From Mikania micrantha (taxonomy: Eukaryota; Streptophyta; Magnoliopsida; Asterales; Asteraceae): a stretch of DNA of 64,000 bases. The stretch covers positions 62,208,031-62,272,030 of the forward strand of contig CM018682.1 of NCBI GenBank assembly GCA_009363875.1, in the 5' to 3' direction. The stretch's first letter is position 1; each line of letters starts with the position of its first letter. The position numbers and the translations under genes were made by a program. The notes under the pieces are model-generated. The model did not search any database. It was given only the letters and a program-made list of their open reading frames with translations, and was not told the origin of the DNA. This document shows, in pieces, positions 42,027-52,290 of the stretch.

Positions 42027-42623
42027 TTAATTGACTTATTGACTAAAGCTTTCAATGATTATTTTCAAATAAAAAATATGAAGACAAAACATGTTTATTA
42101 ACCACATCCATATAAATCAAGATATTCTGTTCCAATTGTGAAACAGAATAATTATAAAATTTATGGTGGTTATAGACAAAGAAAAACAATGTGTTTCCAA
42201 TCGTATACTCAATCTTTTCAGCGAACTTTGAATACTCAGAGATCTGGTTCTAGTATGGATTGAAAAGGAAGGTATCACATTAATCATGAGATTCACAAAG
42301 AAGCTGAAAGCCAGTTTCATGAAAATGAAACAATAATATTGATGCCCAAACCAAAGAGGGTTTGGAAGGTTGTCAATTCTGATACCCAGGCTACTACTAA
42401 GAGGGAGACTGTTAGCGCATAAAGATAGTTAAAGCTTTGGGTGATTAATTATTGTTATTTGATTTCAATAATTCAGAATACAACTCATATATTTGAGAAG
42501 GAGGAGAAACAATTTCAGAGTCTTGTAGATCTTGATCTGGCCTAAGACACTTGCTGGAAGCTACTGTTTGTCTCAAACGAGCTGATCAGAGAAAAATCAC
42601 CGAGCTGTTGTTAAGGGGGAGCC
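42027..42623 (+). repeat. Array unit U4, right part, starting with the TTAAT duplication of element C
   Basis: Bases 42027-42031 are the right TTAAT duplication. The gag tail, an AAGAGGGAGAC polypurine-like tract with TGTTAGCGC, and AAGGGGGAGCC at 42613-42623 follow. Confidence 0.92.
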
Positions 42624-42864
42624 TGTTAGTTCACGGATTTATCAATAGCTTTCGATGATTACTGAAGACATTGTTTTTAGTTTAGATCATGTATTTGAGT
42701 TGTATATTGTATTTTCCTTGAATTTCTAGTATTGGTCAAGTATTGATTGTCGATGCTAATTGTATGGATATGAGTTCCCTCGATACTAGTAGTATCGACA
42801 CTTATATTGTCGATACTAGTTAGTATCAGTATGTTATTTGTCGATATTAATAGTATCGACTAGT

Positions 42865-42880
42865 TGCCTATATATAGGCA
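42865..42880 (+). promoter_or_regulatory. Palindromic TATA box of the array LTR (unit U5; repeated in every unit)
   Basis: TGCCTATATATAGGCA is a perfect 16-bp palindrome containing the only good TATA box of the LTR-like segment. Three CGATACTA..TAGTATCG-type palindromes lie within 90 bp upstream. In U5-U10 one of them carries an extra T (ACTAGTTAGTATC) that breaks its symmetry; U4 and U11-U13 have the symmetrical form. Confidence 0.7.
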
Positions 42881-43439
42881 TGTGTTTGATTTTTTATGTA
42901 GTGCTTCATTTACAACATTAAGATTTTCTTTGAATATAGAGAGAGAAACATTTTAGAGAGACTTTGCATTTCATTCTTATTATTAAAAGTATTGTAATCC
43001 GATCTTCATTCAAGGAGAATTCAAGTCATATACATTGTCTTCTTCATACTCTCACACACACATCGACACGTTTACGGATTCCGCACGTTTTTCAGTCGAG
43101 TGGTCTCAGTTTGATCCATTGAAAACGGACTTTCAAGTGGTATGAGAGACTTTGTGCTCGAATCTTAGATCACATTGTGTGTTTTGAATAGATTCAGATT
43201 GTTGAAGATTCAAAATTTGAAAGTTTGTTGAAGATGAAAGTTTGCAACCACGTTTTTAGACAAATTGATCATTTTCAGATGTGATTTTGATCAAATTGAC
43301 GGGCAGGGGTTGGGTATTTTTTAATTATGAAGAGATTGATATAAAATCCGACTTTTAACTCTCAAAAATGAAGATTTTAGAAGGATTTTCGTGATTTTTC
43401 GAGCTTTTCTTACTTAACAGATTTTCCCGCCAATTTCTT

Positions 43440-43710
43440 GCATCGATACTACTAGTATCGATGGAATCTTCATCGATACAATAAGTATCGGTGGAATCTT
43501 GGGTGATACTATTAGTATCGACGGAATCTTTATCGATACTATTAGTATCGGGGGAATCTTCAGCGATACTATTAGTATCGGTGGAACCTTTGTAGATACT
43601 ATTAGTATCGGTGGAATCTTTGTAGATACTATTAGTATCAGCATTGACTTTTTCAGATTATTAGTATCAGCGTTGACTTTTGTAGATACTGTCAGTATCT
43701 CCAAAAACAA
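43440..43710. repeat. 30-bp palindrome minisatellite in the array leader (unit U5)
   Basis: Nine direct units of about 30 bp, each with a core such as CGATACTATTAGTATCG (7-bp arms, 3-bp centre) and a GGTGGAATCTTTGT-like link. The last three units are degenerate (CAGATTATTAGTATCAG, AGATACTGTCAGTATCT). Equivalent arrays: about 1613-1850, 29151-29420, 31568-31838, 45857-46127, 48273-48543, 50690-50960, 53107-53377, 55524-55794, 57939-58169, 60326-60580, 62743-63000. Confidence 0.92.
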
Positions 43711-43760
43711 GACATAGAAAATTTTTTGAAGTGTTGAAAAATTTTCATCGAGAATTCAAA

Positions 43761-44402
43761 ATGGAAAATTATTCAAGATTATCTACTTTGTTTAGTAAAA
43801 CGGAGATTGAAAATATGTCAAAGCTTCCGGTACTTTTCACGCATAGCGATTTTTCATCTTGGTGTACACAATTTAAAGCGTTTCTCATGCTTGTTGACCC
43901 GAATCTCAAAATTCATATATTTGATGGATATTTTCAACCTAAGCTCAATGGTGTTTATAAAAATTCATCAAGATTAAATAAAGAAGAGAAGGAATGCTAT
44001 GATCGTGAAAAGAATGTTTTTATCTTGATTTCTATGGCAATCTCCAAAGATATTTTTCAGACTTTCAAGCAGATCAAGAATTCTAAAGATCTTTGGATTG
44101 CTATAGCCAACTTGTTTGATGATTATAAATTGAAGAATGGTACTAAAGATTTAAAAGATCGGATTGATGAACTGAAAGCTGGAGTTATGAGATTAAATAA
44201 AAGATGTGATAAATTTAAATTGTTTAAACAAGAAAATACAAGATTAAAGAAAGAAATTGAAGATTTGAAGATTAAATCTGAACTCCAGGAAAAGCGGATG
44301 AATGAAGATCATGTTGATATTTCTAAGGAAATATTCAAGTCAATATCCAAACCTGTTGAGTGTCAGAAAGAAAAGAGGAAAAGGAAAACAACGAGGAGGT
44401 AA
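43761..44402 (+). CDS. Gag-like protein of array unit U5, 213 codons
   Basis: ATG in AATTCAAAATGG gives MENYSRLSTL. Residues about 25-125 resemble the N-terminal half of plant copia Gag (UBN2-type): FSSWCTQFKAFL, LVDPNLKIHIFDG, NKEEKECYDREKN, SKDIFQTFKQIKNSKDLWIAIANLF. Residues about 135-190 form a strongly predicted coiled coil (RLNKRCDKFKLFKQENTRLKKEIEDL). It ends in a basic tail and TAA at 44400-44402. No zinc knuckle and no protease/RT, so it cannot support its own transposition. In U2 the frame continued past this point; the TAA and a later 1-bp deletion cut the tail into another frame (44360-44680). Expression is unknown. Confidence 0.6.
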   Translation: MENYSRLSTLFSKTEIENMSKLPVLFTHSDFSSWCTQFKAFLMLVDPNLKIHIFDGYFQPKLNGVYKNSSRLNKEEKECYDREKNVFILISMAISKDIFQTFKQIKNSKDLWIAIANLFDDYKLKNGTKDLKDRIDELKAGVMRLNKRCDKFKLFKQENTRLKKEIEDLKIKSELQEKRMNEDHVDISKEIFKSISKPVECQKEKRKRKTTRR

Positions 44403-45040
44403 AGAAAGCAAGGAACAACAAGAAAAAGACAAAGAATGTCAACTTAATTGACTTATTGACTAAAGCTTTCAATGATTATTTTCAAATAAAAAATATGAAG
44501 ACAAAACATGTTTATAAAACACATCCATATAAATCAAGATATTCTGTTCCAATTGTGAAACAGAATAATTATAAAATTTATGGTGGTTATAGACAAAGAA
44601 AAACAATGTGTTTCCAATCGTATACTCAATATTTTCAGCGAACTCTGAATACTCAGAGATCTGGTTCTAGTATGGATTGAAAACGAAGGTATCACATTAA
44701 TCATGAGATTCACAAAGAAGCTGAAAGCCAGTTTCATGAAAATGAAACAATAATATTGATGCCCAAACCAAAGAGGGTTTGGAAGGTTGTCAATTCTGAT
44801 ACCCAGGCTACTACTAAGAGGGAGACTGTTAGCGCATAAAGATAGTTAAAGCTTTGGGTGATTAATTATTGTTATTTGATTTCAATAATTCAGAATACAA
44901 CTCATATATTTGAGAAGGAGGAGAAACAATTTCAGAGTCTTGTAGATCTTGATCTGGCCTAAGACACTTGCTGGAAGCTACTGTTTGTCTCAAACGAGCT
45001 GATCAGAGAAAAATCACCGAGCTGTTGTTAAGGGGGAGCC

Positions 45041-47456
45041 TGTTAGTTCACGGATTTATCAATAGCTTTCGATGATTACTGAAGACATTGTTTTTAGTTT
45101 AGATCATGTATTTGAGTTGTATATTGTATTTTCCTTGAATTTCTAGTATTGGTCAAGTATTGATTGTCGATGCTAATTGTATGGATATGAGTTCCCTCGA
45201 TACTAGTAGTATCGACACTTATATTGTCGATACTAGTTAGTATCAGTATGTTATTTGTCGATATTAATAGTATCGACTAGTTGCCTATATATAGGCATGT
45301 GTTTGATTTTTTATGTAGTGCTTCATTTACAACATTAAGATTTTCTTTGAATATAGAGAGAGAAACATTTTAGAGAGACTTTGCATTTCATTCTTATTAT
45401 TAAAAGTATTGTAATCCGATCTTCATTCAAGGAGAATTCAAGTCATATACATTGTCTTCTTCATACTCTCACACACACATCGACACGTTTACGGATTCCG
45501 CACGTTTTTCAGTCGAGTGGTCTCAGTTTGATCCATTGAAAACGGACTTTCAAGTGGTATGAGAGACTTTGTGCTCGAATCTTAGATCACATTGTGTGTT
45601 TTGAATAGATTCAGATTGTTGAAGATTCAAAATTTGAAAGTTTGTTGAAGATGAAAGTTTGCAACCACGTTTTTAGACAAATTGATCATTTTCAGATGTG
45701 ATTTTGATCAAATTGACGGGCAGGGGTTGGGTATTTTTTAATTATGAAGAGATTGATATAAAATCCGACTTTTAACTCTCAAAAATGAAGATTTTAGAAG
45801 GATTTTCGTGATTTTTCGAGCTTTTCTTACTTAACAGATTTTCCCGCCAATTTCTTGCATCGATACTACTAGTATCGATGGAATCTTCATCGATACAATA
45901 AGTATCGGTGGAATCTTGGGTGATACTATTAGTATCGACGGAATCTTTATCGATACTATTAGTATCGGGGGAATCTTCAGCGATACTATTAGTATCGGTG
46001 GAACCTTTGTAGATACTATTAGTATCGGTGGAATCTTTGTAGATACTATTAGTATCAGCATTGACTTTTTCAGATTATTAGTATCAGCGTTGACTTTTGT
46101 AGATACTGTCAGTATCTCCAAAAACAAGACATAGAAAATTTTTTGAAGTGTTGAAAAATTTTCATCGAGAATTCAAAATGGAAAATTATTCAAGATTATC
46201 TACTTTGTTTAGTAAAACGGAGATTGAAAATATGTCAAAGCTTCCGGTACTTTTCACGCATAGCGATTTTTCATCTTGGTGTACACAATTTAAAGCGTTT
46301 CTCATGCTTGTTGACCCGAATCTCAAAATTCATATATTTGATGGATATTTTCAACCTAAGCTCAATGGTGTTTATAAAAATTCATCAAGATTAAATAAAG
46401 AAGAGAAGGAATGCTATGATCGTGAAAAGAATGTTTTTATCTTGATTTCTATGGCAATCTCCAAAGATATTTTTCAGACTTTCAAGCAGATCAAGAATTC
46501 TAAAGATCTTTGGATTGCTATAGCCAACTTGTTTGATGATTATAAATTGAAGAATGGTACTAAAGATTTAAAAGATCGGATTGATGAACTGAAAGCTGGA
46601 GTTATGAGATTAAATAAAAGATGTGATAAATTTAAATTGTTTAAACAAGAAAATACAAGATTAAAGAAAGAAATTGAAGATTTGAAGATTAAATCTGAAC
46701 TCCAGGAAAAGCGGATGAATGAAGATCATGTTGATATTTCTAAGGAAATATTCAAGTCAATATCCAAACCTGTTGAGTGTCAGAAAGAAAAGAGGAAAAG
46801 GAAAACAACGAGGAGGTAAAGAAAGCAAGGAACAACAAGAAAAAGACAAAGAATGTCAACTTAATTGACTTATTGACTAAAGCTTTCAATGATTATTTTC
46901 AAATAAAAAATATGAAGACAAAACATGTTTATAAAACACATCCATATAAATCAAGATATTCTGTTCCAATTGTGAAACAGAATAATTATAAAATTTATGG
47001 TGGTTATAGACAAAGAAAAACAATGTGTTTCCAATCGTATACTCAATATTTTCAGCGAACTCTGAATACTCAGAGATCTGGTTCTAGTATGGATTGAAAA
47101 CGAAGGTATCACATTAATCATGAGATTCACAAAGAAGCTGAAAGCCAGTTTCATGAAAATGAAACAATAATATTGATGCCCAAACCAAAGAGGGTTTGGA
47201 AGGTTGTCAATTCTGATACCCAGCTACTACTAAGAGGGAGACTGTTAGCGCATAAAGATAGTTAAAGCTTTGGGTGATTAATTATTGTTATTTGATTTCA
47301 ATAATTCAGAATACAACTCATATATTTGAGAAGGAGGAGAAACAATTTCAGAGTCTTGTAGATCTTGATCTGGCCTAAGACACTTGCTGGAAGCTACTGT
47401 TTGTCTCAAACGAGCTGATCAGAGAAAAATCACCGAGCTGTTGTTAAGGGGGAGCC
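45041..47456 (+). repeat. Array unit U6 (2,416 bp)
   Basis: LTR-like 45041-45552; second-frame tail 46777-47097. Essentially identical to U5, including the rare tail changes near 47047 and the AAGACATAG variant near 46128; it lacks one G near 47224 (CCCAGCTAC). Confidence 0.93.
46178..46819 (+). CDS. Gag-like protein of array unit U6, 213 codons
   Basis: Same amino-acid sequence as the U5 copy as far as I can see. Confidence 0.55.
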   Translation: MENYSRLSTLFSKTEIENMSKLPVLFTHSDFSSWCTQFKAFLMLVDPNLKIHIFDGYFQPKLNGVYKNSSRLNKEEKECYDREKNVFILISMAISKDIFQTFKQIKNSKDLWIAIANLFDDYKLKNGTKDLKDRIDELKAGVMRLNKRCDKFKLFKQENTRLKKEIEDLKIKSELQEKRMNEDHVDISKEIFKSISKPVECQKEKRKRKTTRR

Positions 47457-49873
47457 TGTTAGTTCACGGATTTATCAATAGCTTTCGATGATTACTGAAG
47501 ACATTGTTTTTAGTTTAGATCATGTATTTGAGTTGTATATTGTATTTTCCTTGAATTTCTAGTATTGGTCAAGTATTGATTGTCGATGCTAATTGTATGG
47601 ATATGAGTTCCCTCGATACTAGTAGTATCGACACTTATATTGTCGATACTAGTTAGTATCAGTATGTTATTTGTCGATATTAATAGTATCGACTAGTTGC
47701 CTATATATAGGCATGTGTTTGATTTTTTATGTAGTGCTTCATTTACAACATTAAGATTTTCTTTGAATATAGAGAGAGAAACATTTTAGAGAGACTTTGC
47801 ATTTCATTCTTATTATTAAAAGTATTGTAATCCGATCTTCATTCAAGGAGAATTCAAGTCATATACATTGTCTTCTTCATACTCTCACACACACATCGAC
47901 ACGTTTACGGATTCCGCACGTTTTTCAGTCGAGTGGTCTCAGTTTGATCCATTGAAAACGGACTTTCAAGTGGTATGAGAGACTTTGTGCTCGAATCTTA
48001 GATCACATTGTGTGTTTTGAATAGATTCAGATTGTTGAAGATTCAAAATTTGAAAGTTTGTTGAAGATGAAAGTTTGCAACCACGTTTTTAGACAAATTG
48101 ATCATTTTCAGATGTGATTTTGATCAAATTGACGGGCAGGGGTTGGGTATTTTTTAATTATGAAGAGATTGATATAAAATCCGACTTTTAACTCTCAAAA
48201 ATGAAGATTTTAGAAGGATTTTCGTGATTTTTCGAGCTTTTCTTACTTAACAGATTTTCCCGCCAATTTCTTGCATCGATACTACTAGTATCGATGGAAT
48301 CTTCATCGATACAATAAGTATCGGTGGAATCTTGGGTGATACTATTAGTATCGACGGAATCTTTATCGATACTATTAGTATCGGGGGAATCTTCAGCGAT
48401 ACTATTAGTATCGGTGGAACCTTTGTAGATACTATTAGTATCGGTGGAATCTTTGTATATACCATTAGTATCAGCATTGACTTTTTCAGATTATTAGTAT
48501 CAGCGTTGACTTTTGTAGATACTGTCAGTATCTCCAAAAACAAGACATAGAAAATTTTTTGAAGTGTTGAAAAATTTTCATCGAGAATTCAAAATGGAAA
48601 ATTATTCAAGATTATCTACTTTGTTTAGTAAAACGGAGATTGAAAATATGTCAAAGCTTCCGGTACTTTTCACGCATAGCGATTTTTCATCTTGGTGTAC
48701 ACAATTTAAAGCGTTTCTCATGCTTGTTGACCCGAATCTCAAAATTCATATATTTGATGGATATTTTCAACCTAAGCTCAATGGTGTTTATAAAAATTTA
48801 TCAAGATTAAATAAAGAAGAGAAGGAATGCTATGATCGTGAAAAGAATGTTTTTATCTTGATTTCTATGGCAATCTCCAAAGATATTTTTCAGACTTTCA
48901 AGCAGATCAAGAATTCTAAAGATCTTTGGATTGCTATAGCCAACTTGTTTGATGATTATAAATTGAAGAATGGTACTAAAGATTTAAAAGATCGGATTGA
49001 TGAACTGAAAGCTGGAGTTATGAGATTAAATAAAAGATGTGATAAATTTAAATTGTTTAAACAAGAAAATACAAGATTAAAGAAAGAAATTGAAGATTTG
49101 AAGATTAAATCTGAACTCCAGGAAAAGCGGATGAATGAAGATCATGTTGATATTTCTAAGGAAATATTCAAGTCAATATCCAAACCTGTTGAGTGTCAGA
49201 AAGAAAAGAGGAAAAGGAAAACAACGAGGAGGTAAAGAAAGCAAGGAACAACAAGAAAAAGACAAAGAATGTCAACTTAATTGACTTATTGACTAAAGCT
49301 TTCAATGATTATTTTCAAATAAAAAATATGAAGACAAAACATGTTTATAAAACACATCCATATAAATCAAGATATTCTGTTCCAATTGTGAAACAGAATA
49401 ATTATAAAATTTATGGTGGTTATAGACAAAGAAAAACAATGTGTTTCCAATCGTATACTCAATCTTTTCAGCGAACTTTGAATACTCAGAGATCTGGTTC
49501 TAGTATGGATTGAAAAGGAAGGTATCACATTAATCATGAGATTCACAAAGAAGCTGAAAGCCAGTTTCATGAAAATGAAACAATAATATTGATGCCCAAA
49601 CCAAAGAGGGTTTGGAAGGTTGTCAATTCTGATACCCAGGCTACTACTAAGAGGGAGACTGTTAGCGCATAAAGATAGTTAAAGCTTTGGGTGATTAATT
49701 ATTGTTATTTGATTTCAATAATTCAGAATACAACTCATATATTTGAGAAGGAGGACAAACAATTTCAGAGTCTTGTAGATCTTGATCTGGCCTAAGACAC
49801 TTGCTGGAAGCTACTGTTTGTCTCAAACGAGCTGATCAGAGAAAAATCACCGAGCTGTTGTTAAGGGGGAGCC
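47457..49873 (+). repeat. Array unit U7 (2,417 bp)
   Basis: LTR-like 47457-47968; tail 49193-49513. Shares AAGACATAG (near 48544) with U5 and U6 but has the TCTTTTCAGCG tail of U8-U13. Private changes: TGTATATACC in the palindrome repeats near 48456 and GGAGGACAAAC near 49752. Confidence 0.93.
48594..49235 (+). CDS. Gag-like protein of array unit U7, 213 codons
   Basis: Differs from U5 by one Ser to Leu change (VYKNLSRLNK). Confidence 0.55.
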   Translation: MENYSRLSTLFSKTEIENMSKLPVLFTHSDFSSWCTQFKAFLMLVDPNLKIHIFDGYFQPKLNGVYKNLSRLNKEEKECYDREKNVFILISMAISKDIFQTFKQIKNSKDLWIAIANLFDDYKLKNGTKDLKDRIDELKAGVMRLNKRCDKFKLFKQENTRLKKEIEDLKIKSELQEKRMNEDHVDISKEIFKSISKPVECQKEKRKRKTTRR

Positions 49874-52290
49874 TGTTAGTTCACGGATTTATCAATAGCT
49901 TTCGATGATTACTGAAGACATTGTTTTTAGTTTAGATCATGTATTTGAGTTGTATATTGTATTTTCCTTGAATTTCTAGTATTGGTCAAGTATTGATTGT
50001 CGATGCTAATTGTATGGATATGAGTTCCCTCGATACTAGTAGTATCGACACTTATATTGTCGATACTAGTTAGTATCAGTATGTTATTTGTCGATATTAA
50101 TAGTATCGACTAGTTGCCTATATATAGGCATGTGTTTGATTTTTTATGTAGTGCTTCATTTACAACATTAAGATTTTCTTTGAATATAGAGAGAGAAACA
50201 TTTTAGAGAGACTTTGCATTTCATTCTTATTATTAAAAGTATTGTAATCCGATCTTCATTCAAGGAGAATTCAAGTCATATACATTGTCTTCTTCATACT
50301 CTCACACACACATCGACACGTTTACGGATTCCGCACGTTTTTCAGTCGAGTGGTCTCAGTTTGATCCATTGAAAACGGACTTTCAAGTGGTATGAGAGAC
50401 TTTGTGCTCGAATCTTAGATCACATTGTGTGTTTTGAATAGATTCAGATTGTTGAAGATTCAAAATTTGAAAGTTTGTTGAAGATGAAAGTTTGCAACCA
50501 CGTTTTTAGACAAATTGATCATTTTCAGATGTGATTTTGATCAAATTGACGGGCAGGGGTTGGGTATTTTTTAATTATGAAGAGATTGATATAAAATCCG
50601 ACTTTTAACTCTCAAAAATGAAGATTTTAGAAGGATTTTCGTGATTTTTCGAGCTTTTCTTACTTAACAGATTTTCCCGCCAATTTCTTGCATCGATACT
50701 ACTAGTATCGATGGAATCTTCATCGATACAATAAGTATCGGTGGAATCTTGGGTGATACTATTAGTATCGACGGAATCTTTATCGATACTATTAGTATCG
50801 GGGGAATCTTCAGCGATACTATTAGTATCGGTGGAACCTTTGTAGATACTATTAGTATCGGTGGAATCTTTGTAGATACTATTAGTATCAGCATTGACTT
50901 TTTCAGATTATTAGTATCAGCGTTGACTTTTGTAGATACTGTCAGTATCTCCAAAAACAAGACTTAGAAAATTTTTTGAAGTGTTGAAAAATTTTCATCG
51001 AGAATTCAAAATGGAAAATTATTCAAGATTATCTACTTTGTTTAGTAAAACGGAGATTGAAAATATGTCAAAGCTTCCGGTACTTTTCACGCATAGCGAT
51101 TTTTCATCTTGGTGTACACAATTTAAAGCGTTTCTCATGCTTGTTGACCCGAATCTCAAAATTCATATATTTGATGGATATTTTCAACCTAAGCTCAATG
51201 GTGTTTATAAAAATTCATCAAGATTAAATAAAGAAGAGAAGGAATGCTATGATCGTGAAAAGAATGTTTTTATCTTGATTTCTATGGCAATCTCCAAAGA
51301 TATTTTTCAGACTTTCAAGCAGATCAAGAATTCTAAAGATCTTTGGATTGCTATAGCCAACTTGTTTGATGATTATAAATTGAAGAATGGTACTAAAGAT
51401 TTAAAAGATCGGATTGATGAACTGAAAGCTGGAGTTATGAGATTAAATAAAAGATGTGATAAATTTAAATTGTTTAAACAAGAAAATACAAGATTAAAGA
51501 AAGAAATTGAAGATTTGAAGATTAAATCTGAACTCCAGGAAAAGCGGATGAATGAAGATCATGTTGATATTTCTAAGGAAATATTCAAGTCAATATCCAA
51601 ACCTGTTGAGTGTCAGAAAGAAAAGAGGAAAAGGAAAACAACGAGGAGGTAAAGAAAGCAAGGAACAACAAGAAAAAGACAAAGAATGTCAACTTAATTG
51701 ACTTATTGACTAAAGCTTTCAATGATTATTTTCAAATAAAAAATATGAAGACAAAACATGTTTATAAAACACATCCATATAAATCAAGATATTCTGTTCC
51801 AATTGTGAAACAGAATAATTATAAAATTTATGGTGGTTATAGACAAAGAAAAACAATGTGTTTCCAATCGTATACTCAATCTTTTCAGCGAACTTTGAAT
51901 ACTCAGAGATCTGGTTCTAGTATGGATTGAAAAGGAAGGTATCACATTAATCATGAGATTCACAAAGAAGCTGAAAGCCAGTTTCATGAAAATGAAACAA
52001 TAATATTGATGCCCAAACCAAAGAGGGTTTGGAAGGTTGTCAATTCTGATACCCAGGCTACTACTAAGAGGGAGACTGTTAGCGCATAAAGATAGTTAAA
52101 GCTTTGGGTGATTAATTATTGTTATTTGATTTCAATAATTCAGAATACAACTCATATATTTGAGAAGGAGGAGAAACAATTTCAGAGTCTTGTAGATCTT
52201 GATCTGGCCTAAGACACTTGCTGGAAGCTACTGTTTGTCTCAAACGAGCTGATCAGAGAAAAATCACCGAGCTGTTGTTAAGGGGGAGCC
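49874..52290 (+). repeat. Array unit U8 (2,417 bp)
   Basis: LTR-like 49874-50385; tail 51610-51930. Has AAGACTTAG near 50962, the form of U9-U13, while still sharing GGATTTTCGTG with U5-U7 near 50635. Confidence 0.93.
51011..51652 (+). CDS. Gag-like protein of array unit U8, 213 codons
   Basis: Identical in translation to the U5 copy. Confidence 0.55.
   Translation: MENYSRLSTLFSKTEIENMSKLPVLFTHSDFSSWCTQFKAFLMLVDPNLKIHIFDGYFQPKLNGVYKNSSRLNKEEKECYDREKNVFILISMAISKDIFQTFKQIKNSKDLWIAIANLFDDYKLKNGTKDLKDRIDELKAGVMRLNKRCDKFKLFKQENTRLKKEIEDLKIKSELQEKRMNEDHVDISKEIFKSISKPVECQKEKRKRKTTRR

Larger units (their letters stand above)
42624..45040 (+). repeat. Array unit U5 (2,417 bp), reference unit
   Basis: Layout: LTR-like 42624-43135 (TGTTAGTTCACG to GGACTTTCA); palindromic TATA TGCCTATATATAGGCA 42865-42880; CGATACTAGTAGTATCG-type palindromes just upstream (about 42778-42860); PBS-like TGGTATGAGAGA 43138-43149; nine 30-bp palindrome units 43440-43710; gag-like ORF 43761-44402; second-frame tail 44360-44680; polypurine tract 1 AAGAGGGAGAC 44816-44826 followed by TGTTAGCGC; polypurine tract 2 AAGGGGGAGCC 45030-45040 followed by the next unit. 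The tail variant TCAATATTTTCAGCG is shared only with U6. Confidence 0.93.

Noticed and set aside
43414..43717. Open reading frames on both strands through the 30-bp palindrome repeats (DTISIGGIFV-like on plus, ILIVSTKIPP-like on minus)
   Set aside because: A 30-bp period keeps all frames open automatically, and the peptide is only the translated repeat. U11 and U12 indels are not frame-preserving.
44360..44402. Programmed -1 frameshift joining the gag-like ORF to the tail frame in the array units
   Set aside because: No proper slippery heptamer with downstream structure seen, and older units show that the split came from a stop and a base loss.
44534..44737. 67-codon minus-strand ORF repeated in every unit (MKLAFSFFVNLMINVIPSF)
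   Set aside because: It is the antisense of the gag tail and looks like a membrane peptide only because of the A-rich plus strand; no independent support.
44827..45552. Taking TGTTAGCGC as the only LTR start (726-bp LTR)
   Set aside because: The second polypurine tract (GGGGGAGCC) is the better purine run and precedes TGTTAGTTC. I used that border for unit coordinates but left the alternative open as a finding.
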